The notes under the pieces were generated by a model. The model saw only the letters and a program-made list of their open reading frames with translations, made no database searches and was not told the origin of the DNA. Positions 28,405 through 37,313 of a stretch of 64,000 bases of DNA are shown here, piece after piece (positions within the stretch are counted from its first letter, which is position 1; the number at the start of each line of letters is the position of its first letter). The DNA is from JAWKIW01 sp041394145 (GTDB lineage: Bacteria; Actinomycetota; Acidimicrobiia; Acidimicrobiales; Acidimicrobilacustridaceae). The stretch is from contig JAWKIW010000020.1 of NCBI GenBank assembly GCA_041394145.1, positions 28,632 to 92,631 of the forward strand. The letters run 5' to 3'. A program made the translations under genes and the position numbers.

Positions 28405-29374
28405 TCAGGTGACCGGCCGCCCCAGCAGCAGCTGCCCGGGCCGGCAGGCCGCCTCCAGCTCGGCCCGCTCCTCGGACGCGAGCCGGTCGGCGCGCGAGGG
28501 GGACGCCGTGCACGTGGGCGGCGGCCCGGTCGGCGAAGCCCGGGTCGTCGGGCAGCTCGAAGAAGGCGGCGATGCGCTCGAGGACGGGCACCGGGTCGGC
28601 GGCCAGGTCCTCGAAGGCCACGTCGAGCCACTGGTGGGCATCGAGGCGGGGCACGGCGTGGTAGCCGCGCAGGAGCTGGTCGGACCAGTAGCGGCCGACG
28701 GCCCAGCACGGGGGCGCCTCCTCCACGATGCGGGTGATCACCTCGTCGTCGTCGCCCTCGGGGACGAGGTCCAAGAAGAAGGCCACCCCCAGCCGGAAGA
28801 ACGGGTGCCCGCGGATCGACAGCGCCGCCTCGGGGCCGTCGCGGTGCAGGTGGACGAAGCGGGCGCCGGGGAAGGTGTCGATCAGCCCGCCGAGGTAGTC
28901 GATGGACGAGCCGGAGCGCTCGATCCAGATCGAGCCCCCGGCTCGCTCGGCCAACCAGGCGAACAGGGCGCGGTAGTGCTCGGTGATGGTCGTGACCGGC
29001 CGGGCGGCGGCCCAGGCCACCAGGTCGTCGAACCAGGGGTCGGGGTCGGCGGTGAGGCGGGACAGCATCGTGATGAGCAGCCAGGGCACCGGGTCGCCGA
29101 TGGCGTGCCTCGCCTGCGGGGTGCCGAACGGGTACTGGATCTCGTCGGTGACGTGCCCGCGCCGGAGGACCTCGGTGGTGACCGGCTGCTCGGCACCCAG
29201 CAGGTCGGCCAGCTCGGCGCCGCTGACGGGGCCGGGAGCGAACCGTCGGCCGCCGTCGAGCCCGGTGAACAGCTCGTGCAGCGACACCACGTCCCGGTGC
29301 TCGGCCAGCAGCCGCGACAGCAGGGTCGAGCCGCACCGACCGGTGCCCACCACGAAGCGGTCGGTCACCGCCAT
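28405..29374 (-). pseudogene. Sulfotransferase family protein, C-terminal frameshift
   Basis: The N-terminal PAPS-binding loop is clear (VVGTGRCGSTLLSRLL), as is the core FPGARFVHLHRDGPEAALS with the second PAPS motif. The family end, SRADRLASEERAELEA, continues in another frame down to TGA at 28405. The shift maps to a run of five G at 28498-28502, where one base too many explains it. The intact product would be ~320 residues of the Sulfotransfer_3 type, transferring sulfate from PAPS to an alcohol or lipid. Its ATG overlaps the upstream stop (TGATG), so it is translationally coupled to the DUF1214-like gene. A sequencing error is more likely than decay. Confidence 0.82.
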
Positions 29375-30723
29375 CACACACCGCCCCGCCGCACGACGGC
29401 GGCCCGGCGGCGGGCGAGGGCGTCGGCCCGCGCCGCCGGGGTGACGCGGGGCAGGTCGTCCGGCAGGGCGTCGGCGAGGGCGGCGCGGGGCACGACCCGC
29501 TGGCGCAGCGGCGGGAGCGTCGCGTCGGCGTCCGGCAGCTGGGCAGGGTCGAACAGGTAGCGCACGGCGATGGTGCCCGAGGTGTGGCCGCCGGGGTCCA
29601 GCCACGTGCGCACGCCGGGGTCGTCGTGGGCGATGACGCCGACGAAGCGACCGTCGGGGAGCGGGCCGACCTGCCGCGCGTTCAGCGACGACTGGCGGTC
29701 GGCGAAGTCGATGCTCTGCCAGGACGGGTCGGCCAGGGCCACGCTCCACAGCCGGCACGGCGGCGGAGCCAGCTCGACGACCACCGCCTCGTCGGGACCG
29801 CACCGCCAGGTCCCGAAGCCGTACGCCTGTCCCTTGAGCCCCGACGCCGACGCCGGCGGCACGAAGGGGGTGACGTCGCCCGGCGCGCCGCCGCGGATGC
29901 CGTCGCTGAGGGCCTGCCAGCACCGAGCGCCGGCGTCGAGCCACTGCAGCAGCAGCTCGGTCTGGCGCGCCGCCTCGTCGGGGTCGTGGGGCCCGGGTGG
30001 CAGGGCCGGGTGGCCGCGGCGGGGGTCGGCGCCATCCGTCGCGATGCGGTCGATCGACAGGTCGGCCGGCTCCTCGGCCTCCCAGTCGCCGAAGTACTGG
30101 CGGAACAGCAGGAACGAGGCGCGGTCGTCGAGGGCCAGCCAGTTGTCGACCGGCCGGCCGTCGGCGCCGACCGGTCGCTGCGAGGCCAGCCAGATCTCCA
30201 CCGCGCCGTCGTCGCCGGTGACGAGCTCGGCGGCGGTCACCGCGCTCACCGCCTGCCAACCGGAGAAGTCGCCGTCGCCGAAGTGGCCGCTGTTCACCTG
30301 CAGCTCGGCGTGGGTGGGCGTCCCCAGCCGGCCCCGGATGCGGTAGGTCGCCGTCGGGTCGACGCGGGTGTAGCGGTAGAGGCAGTCGGGGTTGTCGAGG
30401 CCCCAGCTGAGCCGGTCGCGGCTCATGGTGCCGAAGGCCGGTGCGTCCGTGTCGTCGTGGGCGACGCAGACGGTGATGCCGGCGGCGACGAACCGCAGCG
30501 CGTAGCGCAGCGCCTCGGCCGACGCCACCGGGTCGGCGCCGGTGGGCAGCAGGTCGGTGAGGCCCGCTACCTGCTCGGCCACCCGTCGCAGCGCCGTCCC
30601 GTCGGCCACGTCGCCCGGGGTGAGCGGTCGCGGTCCCGCGGGCGCGCCGGGCTCGGTGGGCGGGCTCGGCTCGGTGGTGGCTGGGTCCGGCTCGGCGGTT
30701 GGTGGGTTCGGCTCGGGTGGCAT
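29374..30723 (-). CDS. DUF1214-like protein
   Basis: A 449-residue protein. A Pro/Glu/Thr-rich start (PEPNPPTAEPDPATTEPSPP) precedes a body in which ATYRIRGRLGTPTHAELQV, EIWLASQRPVG, NWLALDD and the late AVALADPSWQ-type region recall DUF1214 proteins, which often accompany sulfotransferases in mycobacteria. No signal peptide or membrane helix is seen and the catalytic role is unknown. It is coupled by a TGATG overlap to the sulfotransferase downstream and lies 11 bases after the enoyl-CoA hydratase. The three are probably one operon acting on a common lipid or steroid substrate. Confidence 0.7.
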   Translation of the reverse strand: MPPEPNPPTAEPDPATTEPSPPTEPGAPAGPRPLTPGDVADGTALRRVAEQVAGLTDLLPTGADPVASAEALRYALRFVAAGITVCVAHDDTDAPAFGTMSRDRLSWGLDNPDCLYRYTRVDPTATYRIRGRLGTPTHAELQVNSGHFGDGDFSGWQAVSAVTAAELVTGDDGAVEIWLASQRPVGADGRPVDNWLALDDRASFLLFRQYFGDWEAEEPADLSIDRIATDGADPRRGHPALPPGPHDPDEAARQTELLLQWLDAGARCWQALSDGIRGGAPGDVTPFVPPASASGLKGQAYGFGTWRCGPDEAVVVELAPPPCRLWSVALADPSWQSIDFADRQSSLNARQVGPLPDGRFVGVIAHDDPGVRTWLDPGGHTSGTIAVRYLFDPAQLPDADATLPPLRQRVVPRAALADALPDDLPRVTPAARADALARRRAAVVRRGGV

Positions 30724-30734
30724 GGGTCAGGCCC

Positions 30735-31508
30735 TCAGCGGTCCTCGAAGCGGGGCGGGCGTCGCTCGGCGAAGGCGGTCCCGCCCTCGACGGTGTCGTG
30801 CATCCCGACCAGCTCGGCGGCGTGGCGATGGCCCAGGGCGAGCGCCTCGGCCGGCGGTTGCCACGTGCCGGCGCGCACCAGCGCCTTGAAGTGGCGCAGG
30901 GCGCGTGGGGCCAGGGCGGCCAGGCGGTGGCCCCACGCCAGCGCCACCTCGAGCGCCTCGCCGTCGTCGACGACCCGGTTCAGCCAGCCCATCTGCTCGA
31001 GCCGCTCGGCCGGCAGCCGCTCGTCGGCCAGCAGGGCGAGCTCGAGGGCGTGGGCCGGCAGCACCTGGCGGGCGAGGGCCCCGAGCCACTGGGCGGGCAG
31101 GTTCCACCTCGCCTCGGGGAGGCCGAAGGCGGCGCCCCGGCCGGCGACCCGCAGATCGGCGCCGGCGGCGATCATCATCCCGCCGCCGAGGCACAGCCCC
31201 TCGATGGCGGCCACCACCGGCTTGGCGGCGAGCCCCTCGGCCACCTCGGGGTAGGGCGGGTCGGCGAACCCGCCGCCCGCCGCGGCTGCGACGTCGGCGC
31301 CGGCGCAGAACGTGTCGCCGGCGCCGGTGATCACGCCGGCCCGCAGGGTCGGATCCTCGTCGAGCTCGGCCCAGACCGTGCCCAGCGCCGTGAGGGTGGG
31401 ACCGTCGTAGGCGTTGCGCTTGGCGGGGCGGTCGATGGTCACGACGAGCACCGGTCCGTCGCGCGCCACCCGGAGGTGACCGAGCTCGTCCCCCCGGGCG
31501 GCTGTCAC
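30735..31508 (-). CDS. Enoyl-CoA hydratase/isomerase family protein
   Basis: A 257-residue crotonase-fold protein. It has TIDRPAKRNAYDG, the oxyanion loops DTFCAGADVAA and EGLCLGGGMMIAAGADLRVAG, then FGLPEARWNL. One catalytic Glu position is occupied (LPEARW), so hydratase activity is plausible. The start could be GTG 31508 or GTG 31526; I chose 31508 because CATGAT lies six bases before it, in line with the leaderless pattern. It heads the run hydratase - DUF1214-like - sulfotransferase on the minus strand. Confidence 0.88.
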   Translation of the reverse strand: MTAARGDELGHLRVARDGPVLVVTIDRPAKRNAYDGPTLTALGTVWAELDEDPTLRAGVITGAGDTFCAGADVAAAAGGGFADPPYPEVAEGLAAKPVVAAIEGLCLGGGMMIAAGADLRVAGRGAAFGLPEARWNLPAQWLGALARQVLPAHALELALLADERLPAERLEQMGWLNRVVDDGEALEVALAWGHRLAALAPRALRHFKALVRAGTWQPPAEALALGHRHAAELVGMHDTVEGGTAFAERRPPRFEDR

Positions 31509-31553
31509 CCCCGCATCATGGCCCACGTGGCGGTGCCGGTGAGCGCTCGGCGG

Positions 31554-33056
31554 TCAGGCCGCCGTCGGCCGCCGGGTCCGACCGGCGGCCCGGCGCCGGG
31601 CGGGTGGCCGCACGAGGTCGGTCACCGCGGCGTGTCGGTCTGCGGCGGGCGCTCGGTCGCTTGCACCGGGCGGAGCGGGCGGTGCGAGCGGAGGCAGCGG
31701 CGGCAGCCGCTGCTCGAGGCTGTCGACCAGGAGCCGTCCGGGCGCGGTGCGCCGGGCCGTGTGCCGCAGGATCCGTCGGGCTCGGCGGGCGGTCGGCCCG
31801 AGCGGCACCGCGGGGGTGGCGGCGTCGATCCACCGCCGGGTCACGTCGACCGCCGCGCCCGGCGTCGGCATCGTCAGGGCGTGCACCACCAGCCACAGCG
31901 CCCAGGTGGCGGGGGCGGGCAGGTCGATGCCGCCGGGCAGGTCGGCCACCGCCACGCCGTCGGCCACCATCGCCAGCCGGCCCTTGTCGGTGAACCGGAA
32001 GGGCCGGGGTGCCTCGCCTCGCAGCGCCCGGCGGACCTCACGCGCGACATGGGTGCCCTGCTGCAACGCCACCGGCGCCAGCTGGGGGAGGGGCCGGCCG
32101 TCGCGGTCGACGGCGCCGGCGAGGTCGCCGATCACGAAGACGTCGTCGTGCCCGACCAGGCGCAGCGAGGCGTCGACGGGCACGCGGCCGCGGGCCGGAC
32201 CGGTCTCGACGACGGGGAGGCCCAGCACGGCGGCGACCGGGTGGACGGCGACCCCGGTGGCCCACAGCACCAACGCAGCCGGGACGGCATCACCCGACGC
32301 CAGCCGCACCATCCCGCCCTCGACCTCGGCGACGGGGTCGCCGAGCCGGACCCTGACGCCACGCTGCGTCAGGGTCCGCTCGGCCGAGTGACGGGCGGTG
32401 GGGGCGTAGCCCGCCAGCAGGTGGGGACCTGCCTCCAGGAGCTCGACGTGCAGGTCGCGCCGGCCGGCGGCCGGGGCCCGGGGGGCGACCGCGCCGGCGA
32501 GCTCCACGCCGGTCGGACCGCCGCCCACGACGACGACCGTGCACGGCGGGGTGCGGCGGTCGAGCAGCGGGGCGAGCCGGGCCCGCAGGGCGTCGGCGCC
32601 GTCGGCGTCGGTGAAGGTGACGGCGTGGTCGGCGGCGCCGGGCACGCCGAGGTGCGTCGCGGCGGCCCCGGCGGCCACCACGAGCTGGTCGTAGGGCAGG
32701 GTCCGACCGTCGTGGAGCCGGACGAGCCGCTCTTCGCGGTCGATCCCGGTGACGGCGGCCGTGACGAGGTCGAGGCGGCCGTCGGCGACGGGTCCGGCGA
32801 GCACCTCGGCGCGGGGGCGCACGACGTCGGCGCGGCCCTGCCGCTCGACGCCGACCTGGTAGAGCAGCGGCCGCACGGTGTGGGTCCCGTCCCGGTCGAC
32901 CAGGGTGAGGTCCACCGGCAGGCGGGCGAGGTGGCGGGCGGCGGCCACCCCTCCGAACCCGCCCCCGATGACGACGACCCGGGGCCGGCGGGGCGGTTGC
33001 TCGATGCGCCGACGGGACGGGGACGACAGGACGGGATGGGCGGTCACAGCGGTCAC
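31554..33056 (-). CDS. NAD(P)/FAD oxidoreductase, type II NADH dehydrogenase-like
   Basis: A 500-residue flavoprotein with two dinucleotide folds: FAD site VVVIGGGFGGVAAARHL near residue 27 and NADH site VVVVGGGPTGVELAGAV near residue 180. It also has the second FAD motif VFVIGDLAG and the quinone-side stretch PLPQLAPVALQQGTHVA, all typical of NDH-2. It would pass electrons from NADH to menaquinone without pumping. The last ~70 residues are Arg/Pro/Ala-rich without similarity I can name. The molybdopterin oxidoreductase gene ends only 24 bases upstream, so both may share a transcript. Confidence 0.87.
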   Translation of the reverse strand: MTAVTAHPVLSSPSRRRIEQPPRRPRVVVIGGGFGGVAAARHLARLPVDLTLVDRDGTHTVRPLLYQVGVERQGRADVVRPRAEVLAGPVADGRLDLVTAAVTGIDREERLVRLHDGRTLPYDQLVVAAGAAATHLGVPGAADHAVTFTDADGADALRARLAPLLDRRTPPCTVVVVGGGPTGVELAGAVAPRAPAAGRRDLHVELLEAGPHLLAGYAPTARHSAERTLTQRGVRVRLGDPVAEVEGGMVRLASGDAVPAALVLWATGVAVHPVAAVLGLPVVETGPARGRVPVDASLRLVGHDDVFVIGDLAGAVDRDGRPLPQLAPVALQQGTHVAREVRRALRGEAPRPFRFTDKGRLAMVADGVAVADLPGGIDLPAPATWALWLVVHALTMPTPGAAVDVTRRWIDAATPAVPLGPTARRARRILRHTARRTAPGRLLVDSLEQRLPPLPPLAPPAPPGASDRAPAADRHAAVTDLVRPPARRRAAGRTRRPTAA

Positions 33057-33074
33057 GATCGCCGCAACCCATAC

Positions 33075-33084
33075 TTAGTGCTAA
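33075..33084. promoter_or_regulatory. TTAG-TG-CTAA palindrome before NDH-2 gene
   Basis: TTAGTGCTAA is a 4+2+4 inverted repeat in a short AT-rich patch that overlaps the stop codon of the molybdopterin oxidoreductase gene, 19 bases before the NDH-2 start. A TAAGTA hexamer beside it could be the -10. Confidence 0.4.
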
Positions 33085-35441
33085 ATGTTCCCCCGGTCGT
33101 GGCGTCGACCCGCGCCCGCCTCGCCGGGCGGCAGACCCGACCACGTCGACGGGTCGCGCGGCCCGGCGGCCGGGCGCAGGTCGACGGGGATCCCGGTGAG
33201 GTGGGCCATGCCCGACACCGGGTCGATGGCGTCGGGGCCGCTGGCCGCGAGCAGGTTGACGTTGACGCCCTTGGTGCGCGCCGCCACGGACAGACCGGTG
33301 GCGTGCTGGTGGCCCCACCCGTGGGGGAGCGCGCAGGTGCCCGGCTGCAGGTCGTCGAGCAGGCGCACCGGGAGGCGCACCGTGGCCGTCGGCGTGGCCA
33401 CGTCGGCGAGGTCGCCGTCCCCGATGCCTCGAGCGGCCGCGTCGGCGGGGTGGAGGTACACGTGGTTCGTGTCGAAGTCGCCCCGAACCATGTCCTCGTG
33501 GTTGTGGGTCCACGAGTTGTGGGTCTTCACGTGGCGCTTGGTGATCAGCTTCAGCCGGTCGCCGGCCGCCTGCTCCCGAGCGAAGTCGTCCTCCAGCCGG
33601 TCGGCCCGCTGCAGCAGGCGCGGCGGCGCCAGGTGGACCTTGCCGTCGTCGGTGACGACCCGCTCGCCGAGGAAGCTGGCCTGCTCGTGGCCGGGTCGGC
33701 GCAGGCCGTGCGGGTGGCGCAGCAGCGACCGGAAGCCGGGTTGGCGGGTCACCCGCAGCAGCAGGTCGAGCAGCGCCTCCTGGGGAACCCGGGGCTGGCG
33801 ACCGGCGGAGCCGTCGAGGCCGCGGCGGCGGCTGTGGCGACGGGTGGCGGCCTCGAGCACCTGCTGGGCCTGCTTCGAACCGAACAGCCCGATGCCGCAG
33901 GCCTTGGCCAGGCCGAGGTAGATCGTGGCCTCGTCGCGCTGCTCGTCCTCGGGCGCCACCACCGGCTCGGTCGCCTGCAGGTAGGGGCGGCTCTGCAGCC
34001 CGAGCATCAACGGGAAGATGAACGGCAGGTCCGACCGCTGGAAGGGATCGGTGGCCGGCAGCGTGTAGTGGGCGAGCGAGCCGGTCTCGTTGCGATAGAT
34101 GTCGACGGTCACGAGCAGCTCGAGCTCGCCGAAGGCCCGCTTGAGCCGCTCGGCGTCGGGCATGGTGATGAGCGGGTTGCCGCCGGTGACGAACAGCGCC
34201 CGCACCTGCCGGGCGCCCGGGGTCAGGATCTCGTCGGCGAGGATGCCGCCCGGGTAGGCGTCGTTGACCTTGCGGAACCCGCCGACGCGGCTGGTGTCGT
34301 CGGCCATCAGCACGCCGGTGCGCACCCCGAACCGGGCGAAGTCCATCACGCCCTTGCCGACGAGCGTGCCGCCCCGGCGGTCGAGGTTGCCGGTGACCGC
34401 GTTGATCACCTCCTGCAGCCAGAAGCCGAGCACGCCGTTGGTCCCCATGTTCACGCCGGTCGACGAGTACAGGGCGGCGCCGTCGGCGGCGAGGTAGGCG
34501 TCGACGATGCTGCGCAGCACGGCGGCGGGGATGCGCGTCACCTCGGCCGTGCGCTCGGGCGACCACGGCTCGGCGAGTCGGGCCACGTCGGCGTAGCCGG
34601 TGGTGTGGTCGGCGATCAGCGCGTCATCGACGGCGCCGCGGGCGATCACCTCGTGCAGGAACGACAGGTAGAAGAAGACGTCGGTGTCGGGCCGGATGAA
34701 CACGTGGTCGGTGGCCGCCTTGGCCGTCTCGGTGCGGCGGGGGTCGACCACGATCACCCGCCCGCCGCGGTCGGCGATGGCGCGCAGGCGCTTCTTGGGG
34801 TCGGCCACCTGCAGGAACGACCACTTCGACACGACCGGGTTGGCTCCCACGATGACGAGGCAGCCGATGTTGTCGACGTCGGGGAACGGCTGGGTGAAGG
34901 GGAAGCCGTAGATCTCGCGGGCGGCGGCGAACTTGTTGGCGCAGTCCTGGGTGGCCGACGCGTACATCGAGGTCGACCCGAGGCCGTCCATGAACCCCTG
35001 GGCGAACACCGGGTGCAGCACCGAGAACCCGGCGGCGGTGCCCACGTACATGGCGACGCTGTCGGGCCCGTGGCGTTCGATGATGTCGCGGACCTTGGCA
35101 CCGATCTCGCCCTGGGCCCGGCCCCACGACACCCGTTGCCACGCGCCGGGATCGTCGGGGTCGCCCACCCGCTTCATCGGGAACCGCAGCCGGTCGGGTG
35201 ACGCGTACAGCTCGTGCTGCTTGATGCCCTTGATGCAGCCGAAGCCGGCGGTGGCGACGTGGTCGTCGTCGGGTCGGATGCGGGTGATGCGGCCGTGGTC
35301 GACGGTCACCTCGAGACCGCACAGCGACTCGCAGATGCGGCAGAAGGTGTGGTGCACCTCGCCGCTGGTGCTGGCGTCGTCCCTGCGCCGTCGCTCGGCG
35401 GCCAGCTCGACCGGGATGCGGACGGGCTCGGTGGTGGTCAC
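33081..35441 (-). CDS. Molybdopterin oxidoreductase, bis-MGD family
   Basis: A 786-residue enzyme of the DMSO-reductase/formate dehydrogenase family. The 4Fe-4S site is at the N-terminus: FCRICESLCGLEV plus GFGCIKG give C-x2-C-x3-C and a fourth Cys. Cofactor-binding blocks follow (GANPVVSKWSF, VIVVDPRRTETAK, ALFVTGGNPLITMPD). The C-terminal molydop-binding domain has THNHEDMVRGDFDTNHVYLHPADAAARGI-type sequence and GVNVNLLAASG. No Tat signal is visible, so it is cytoplasmic, closer to assimilatory nitrate reductase/formate dehydrogenase-like proteins. The substrate is unassigned. GTG start with GAGGAG upstream; an electron partner could be the NDH-2-like flavoprotein directly downstream. Confidence 0.9.
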   Translation of the reverse strand: MTTTEPVRIPVELAAERRRRDDASTSGEVHHTFCRICESLCGLEVTVDHGRITRIRPDDDHVATAGFGCIKGIKQHELYASPDRLRFPMKRVGDPDDPGAWQRVSWGRAQGEIGAKVRDIIERHGPDSVAMYVGTAAGFSVLHPVFAQGFMDGLGSTSMYASATQDCANKFAAAREIYGFPFTQPFPDVDNIGCLVIVGANPVVSKWSFLQVADPKKRLRAIADRGGRVIVVDPRRTETAKAATDHVFIRPDTDVFFYLSFLHEVIARGAVDDALIADHTTGYADVARLAEPWSPERTAEVTRIPAAVLRSIVDAYLAADGAALYSSTGVNMGTNGVLGFWLQEVINAVTGNLDRRGGTLVGKGVMDFARFGVRTGVLMADDTSRVGGFRKVNDAYPGGILADEILTPGARQVRALFVTGGNPLITMPDAERLKRAFGELELLVTVDIYRNETGSLAHYTLPATDPFQRSDLPFIFPLMLGLQSRPYLQATEPVVAPEDEQRDEATIYLGLAKACGIGLFGSKQAQQVLEAATRRHSRRRGLDGSAGRQPRVPQEALLDLLLRVTRQPGFRSLLRHPHGLRRPGHEQASFLGERVVTDDGKVHLAPPRLLQRADRLEDDFAREQAAGDRLKLITKRHVKTHNSWTHNHEDMVRGDFDTNHVYLHPADAAARGIGDGDLADVATPTATVRLPVRLLDDLQPGTCALPHGWGHQHATGLSVAARTKGVNVNLLAASGPDAIDPVSGMAHLTGIPVDLRPAAGPRDPSTWSGLPPGEAGAGRRHDRGNI

Positions 35442-35491
35442 GGCGTCGGTCTCCTCGGTGGCGGTCCGACCTCTGAGCGCATCGTCGCCGC

Positions 35492-35497
35492 ACCCTA
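35492..35497 (-). promoter_or_regulatory. -10 element TAGGGT upstream of molybdoenzyme
   Basis: TAGGGT on the minus strand lies 50 bases before the GTG start, giving a ~40-base leader that ends in the GAGGAG ribosome site. Confidence 0.4.
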
Positions 35498-35583
35498 GGA
35501 CGCACCGGCCCGGGCGTGCCGGGTCGGGCGATGCCGTTCGCGGCGCCCCGGGCCCTGCCGAGGTGCTGCCGGTCGCCGATGGA

Positions 35584-36378
35584 TCAGGCGTCGGACCGGG
35601 CGGTCCGAGCCACCCGGCGGGCCTGGCGCAGCGGCTCGGGGGTGCGCCCGGCCGTCCCCCCGGGCAGGGTGGTCGCCCCGGGGTGGCAGGTGCGCAGGAC
35701 GACGGCGACGGCGGTGTCGACGTCGGTGCGCCAGGCGGCGTGGGCCAGCACCGGGCGGGCGTCGGTGGCGGTGCACACCCACGCCGCCGAAGGCTCGCCG
35801 TCGTGGACGACGTCGACGCGGTCGCCGCGTGCGCCGAGCGCCGGGGGCGCGCCCCGGTCGGTCAGCCCCCGGTGGGTGACGCCCACCGTCGGCAGGTCGA
35901 GCACGGCGCCGAGGTGGCGGGCCAACCCGGCCCGACGGGGGTGGTCGAGGCCGGTGGCGTCGACCAGCACCACGTCGACCGGCACCGGGGCCCGGTCCAG
36001 GACCGCCCGCAGCGCCGCGAGCAGCATCGGCCCCTCGCGTGCGGCCAGCAGTCCTGGGCGGTACGGCGCCGGGGCCCGACCGGGCACGGCGGCCGTGGCG
36101 AGGGGAGAACCGTCCTCGTCGACGACGGCCGCGCCGCCCCAACCGTGGTCGCCGGTGCGGCCGGGGCCCTGCTCACCCCGGGCGAAGGCGACGAAGCACC
36201 CGGCGACCACGAGCGGTCGGTCGGGCGGATGCCACGGCGGTGGGCGCAGGGACCCGACGCGCTCCTGCTCGGCGACCAGGGCGGCGTCGTCGGTCAGGTC
36301 GACGCCGGCCAGGGTGGTGGCAGCGCCGGGACCGAGGTCGTGCTCGCTGCCGGCCACGGCGTCGGGATCGCCGGTCAC
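35584..36378 (-). CDS. Endonuclease V-like protein lacking first catalytic Asp
   Basis: A 264-residue protein that aligns with endonuclease V (Nfi), which nicks DNA or RNA at inosine. Conserved parts include the Tyr wedge region PYRPGLLAAREGP with the catalytic Glu, VVLVDATGLDHPRRAGLARHLG with the second Asp and the His, and LPTVGVT. The first strand, normally A-G-[VA]-D-[LV]-[SG]-F, here reads AGCFVAF, so the metal-binding Asp (Asp35 in E. coli) is replaced. Activity is therefore doubtful or altered; it may bind without cutting. A ~60-residue N-terminal extension precedes this. GTG start at 36378, four bases from the upstream SnoaL-like gene. Confidence 0.8.
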   Translation of the reverse strand: MTGDPDAVAGSEHDLGPGAATTLAGVDLTDDAALVAEQERVGSLRPPPWHPPDRPLVVAGCFVAFARGEQGPGRTGDHGWGGAAVVDEDGSPLATAAVPGRAPAPYRPGLLAAREGPMLLAALRAVLDRAPVPVDVVLVDATGLDHPRRAGLARHLGAVLDLPTVGVTHRGLTDRGAPPALGARGDRVDVVHDGEPSAAWVCTATDARPVLAHAAWRTDVDTAVAVVLRTCHPGATTLPGGTAGRTPEPLRQARRVARTARSDA

Positions 36379-36382
36379 GGCC

Positions 36383-36823
36383 TCAGGCGTACCCCTGCAT
36401 GATGTGCTCGACCCACCACGCCGGCGCCGCGTCCATCAGCGTGGCCATGTCCCAGTAGTCCCACCAGCGGGTGATGCGCCCGTGGCGCAGCTCGTGGACC
36501 GACACGAACGGCAGCACGACCTGCTCGCCGGTGTGCCAGTGCCACTCCTCGGCGTGCTCGGTGACGACGACGTCGCCCTCGGCCACGGTCAGGCGGTGGT
36601 GGTGGTGGTACTCGGTGATCGGCTCGAGGCCGAGGCGGAGCCGGGCGACGATCTGGGCGGGGCCGCGGGCGACGTCGTCGGCGGGCGACGGCACATCGGT
36701 GTACTCGGCGTCCTCGGTGAAGAAGCCGGCGATGGCCTCCCAGTCGCGGCGGTACAGCGCCTCCCAGAAGGCGGCGACGACGGCGGTGTTGCCGGCCGGG
36801 TCGCCGGCGGCGGTGTCGGTCAT
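36383..36823 (-). CDS. SnoaL-like / NTF2-fold protein
   Basis: A 146-residue single-domain alpha+beta barrel protein. FWEALYRRDWEAIAGFFTEDAEYTDVP is the typical NTF2-like opening and LRHGRITRWWDYWDMATLMD the closing strands, close to limonene-epoxide hydrolase-like and SnoaL_2 proteins. The substrate is unknown; such proteins hydrolyse epoxides, isomerise ketosteroids, or only bind. ATG with GGGGGAG upstream. It sits four bases before the endonuclease V-like gene and is divergent from a coiled-coil gene. Confidence 0.82.
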   Translation of the reverse strand: MTDTAAGDPAGNTAVVAAFWEALYRRDWEAIAGFFTEDAEYTDVPSPADDVARGPAQIVARLRLGLEPITEYHHHHRLTVAEGDVVVTEHAEEWHWHTGEQVVLPFVSVHELRHGRITRWWDYWDMATLMDAAPAWWVEHIMQGYA

Positions 36824-36947
36824 GGCTCCCCCTGTCGACGTCGGTCCAGCATCGCACGGCGGGCCCGGCGTCGTGACCGTCGACCCTGCCGCGCCGCCGC
36901 CGCGGGCGATACGTTCCGGGGGTGCGAACCGGACGAGGAGGCGCGCC

Positions 36948-37295
36948 ATGAGCGACACGACCGACGAGCTCAAGTCCCGCATCAGCGATCTCGAGCAGCA
37001 GGTGGCCGACCTTCGGGCCCAGCTCTACGAGAGCGAGCTGCAGGACTGGAAGGCGCGCATCGACCAGCTCGAGGTGCAGGCGAGGCTCGGGTCGATGGAG
37101 GCCCGCGACGAGATCAACCCCGTGCTCGAGCGGCTGCGCAACGTCATGCTCGAGGCTCGCTCGCAGGTCGACTCGGCGCAGTCGTCGGTCGGTGACGCCA
37201 TCGACTCGCTCCTCGACGGCCTGCGGTCCGCGGTCAAGGACGTCAGCCAGGCCTGGGACGACGCCATCACGAAGCTGACGACGGCGGGCGACTGA
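36948..37295 (+). CDS. Small coiled-coil protein
   Basis: A 115-residue hydrophilic protein rich in heptads: LKSRISDLEQQVADLRAQLYESEL and LEVQARLGSMEARDEINPVLERLR are likely amphipathic helices, followed by a second helical stretch SVGDAIDSLLDGLRSAVKDV. No known domain, signal or membrane segment. Start ATG with GACGAGGAGG upstream is convincing. It may be a stress or scaffold protein; I do not recognise a family. It is divergent from the SnoaL-like gene and convergent with the esterase gene. Confidence 0.75.
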   Translation: MSDTTDELKSRISDLEQQVADLRAQLYESELQDWKARIDQLEVQARLGSMEARDEINPVLERLRNVMLEARSQVDSAQSSVGDAIDSLLDGLRSAVKDVSQAWDDAITKLTTAGD

Positions 37296-37313
37296 CCGGC
37301 CGAGGCGCCGCGG

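Noticed and set aside
33075..33084. CIRCE (HrcA) element, because TTAGCACT resembles one half-site
   Set aside because: The second GAGTGCTAA half nine bases away is missing and the downstream gene is not a chaperone.
30699..35201. A very long plus-strand open frame across the enoyl-CoA hydratase, NDH-2 and molybdoenzyme region
   Set aside because: Its translation is Gly/Arg/Val/His-rich without any domain, while the opposite strand carries complete, motif-bearing genes. It is an antisense by-product of high G+C.
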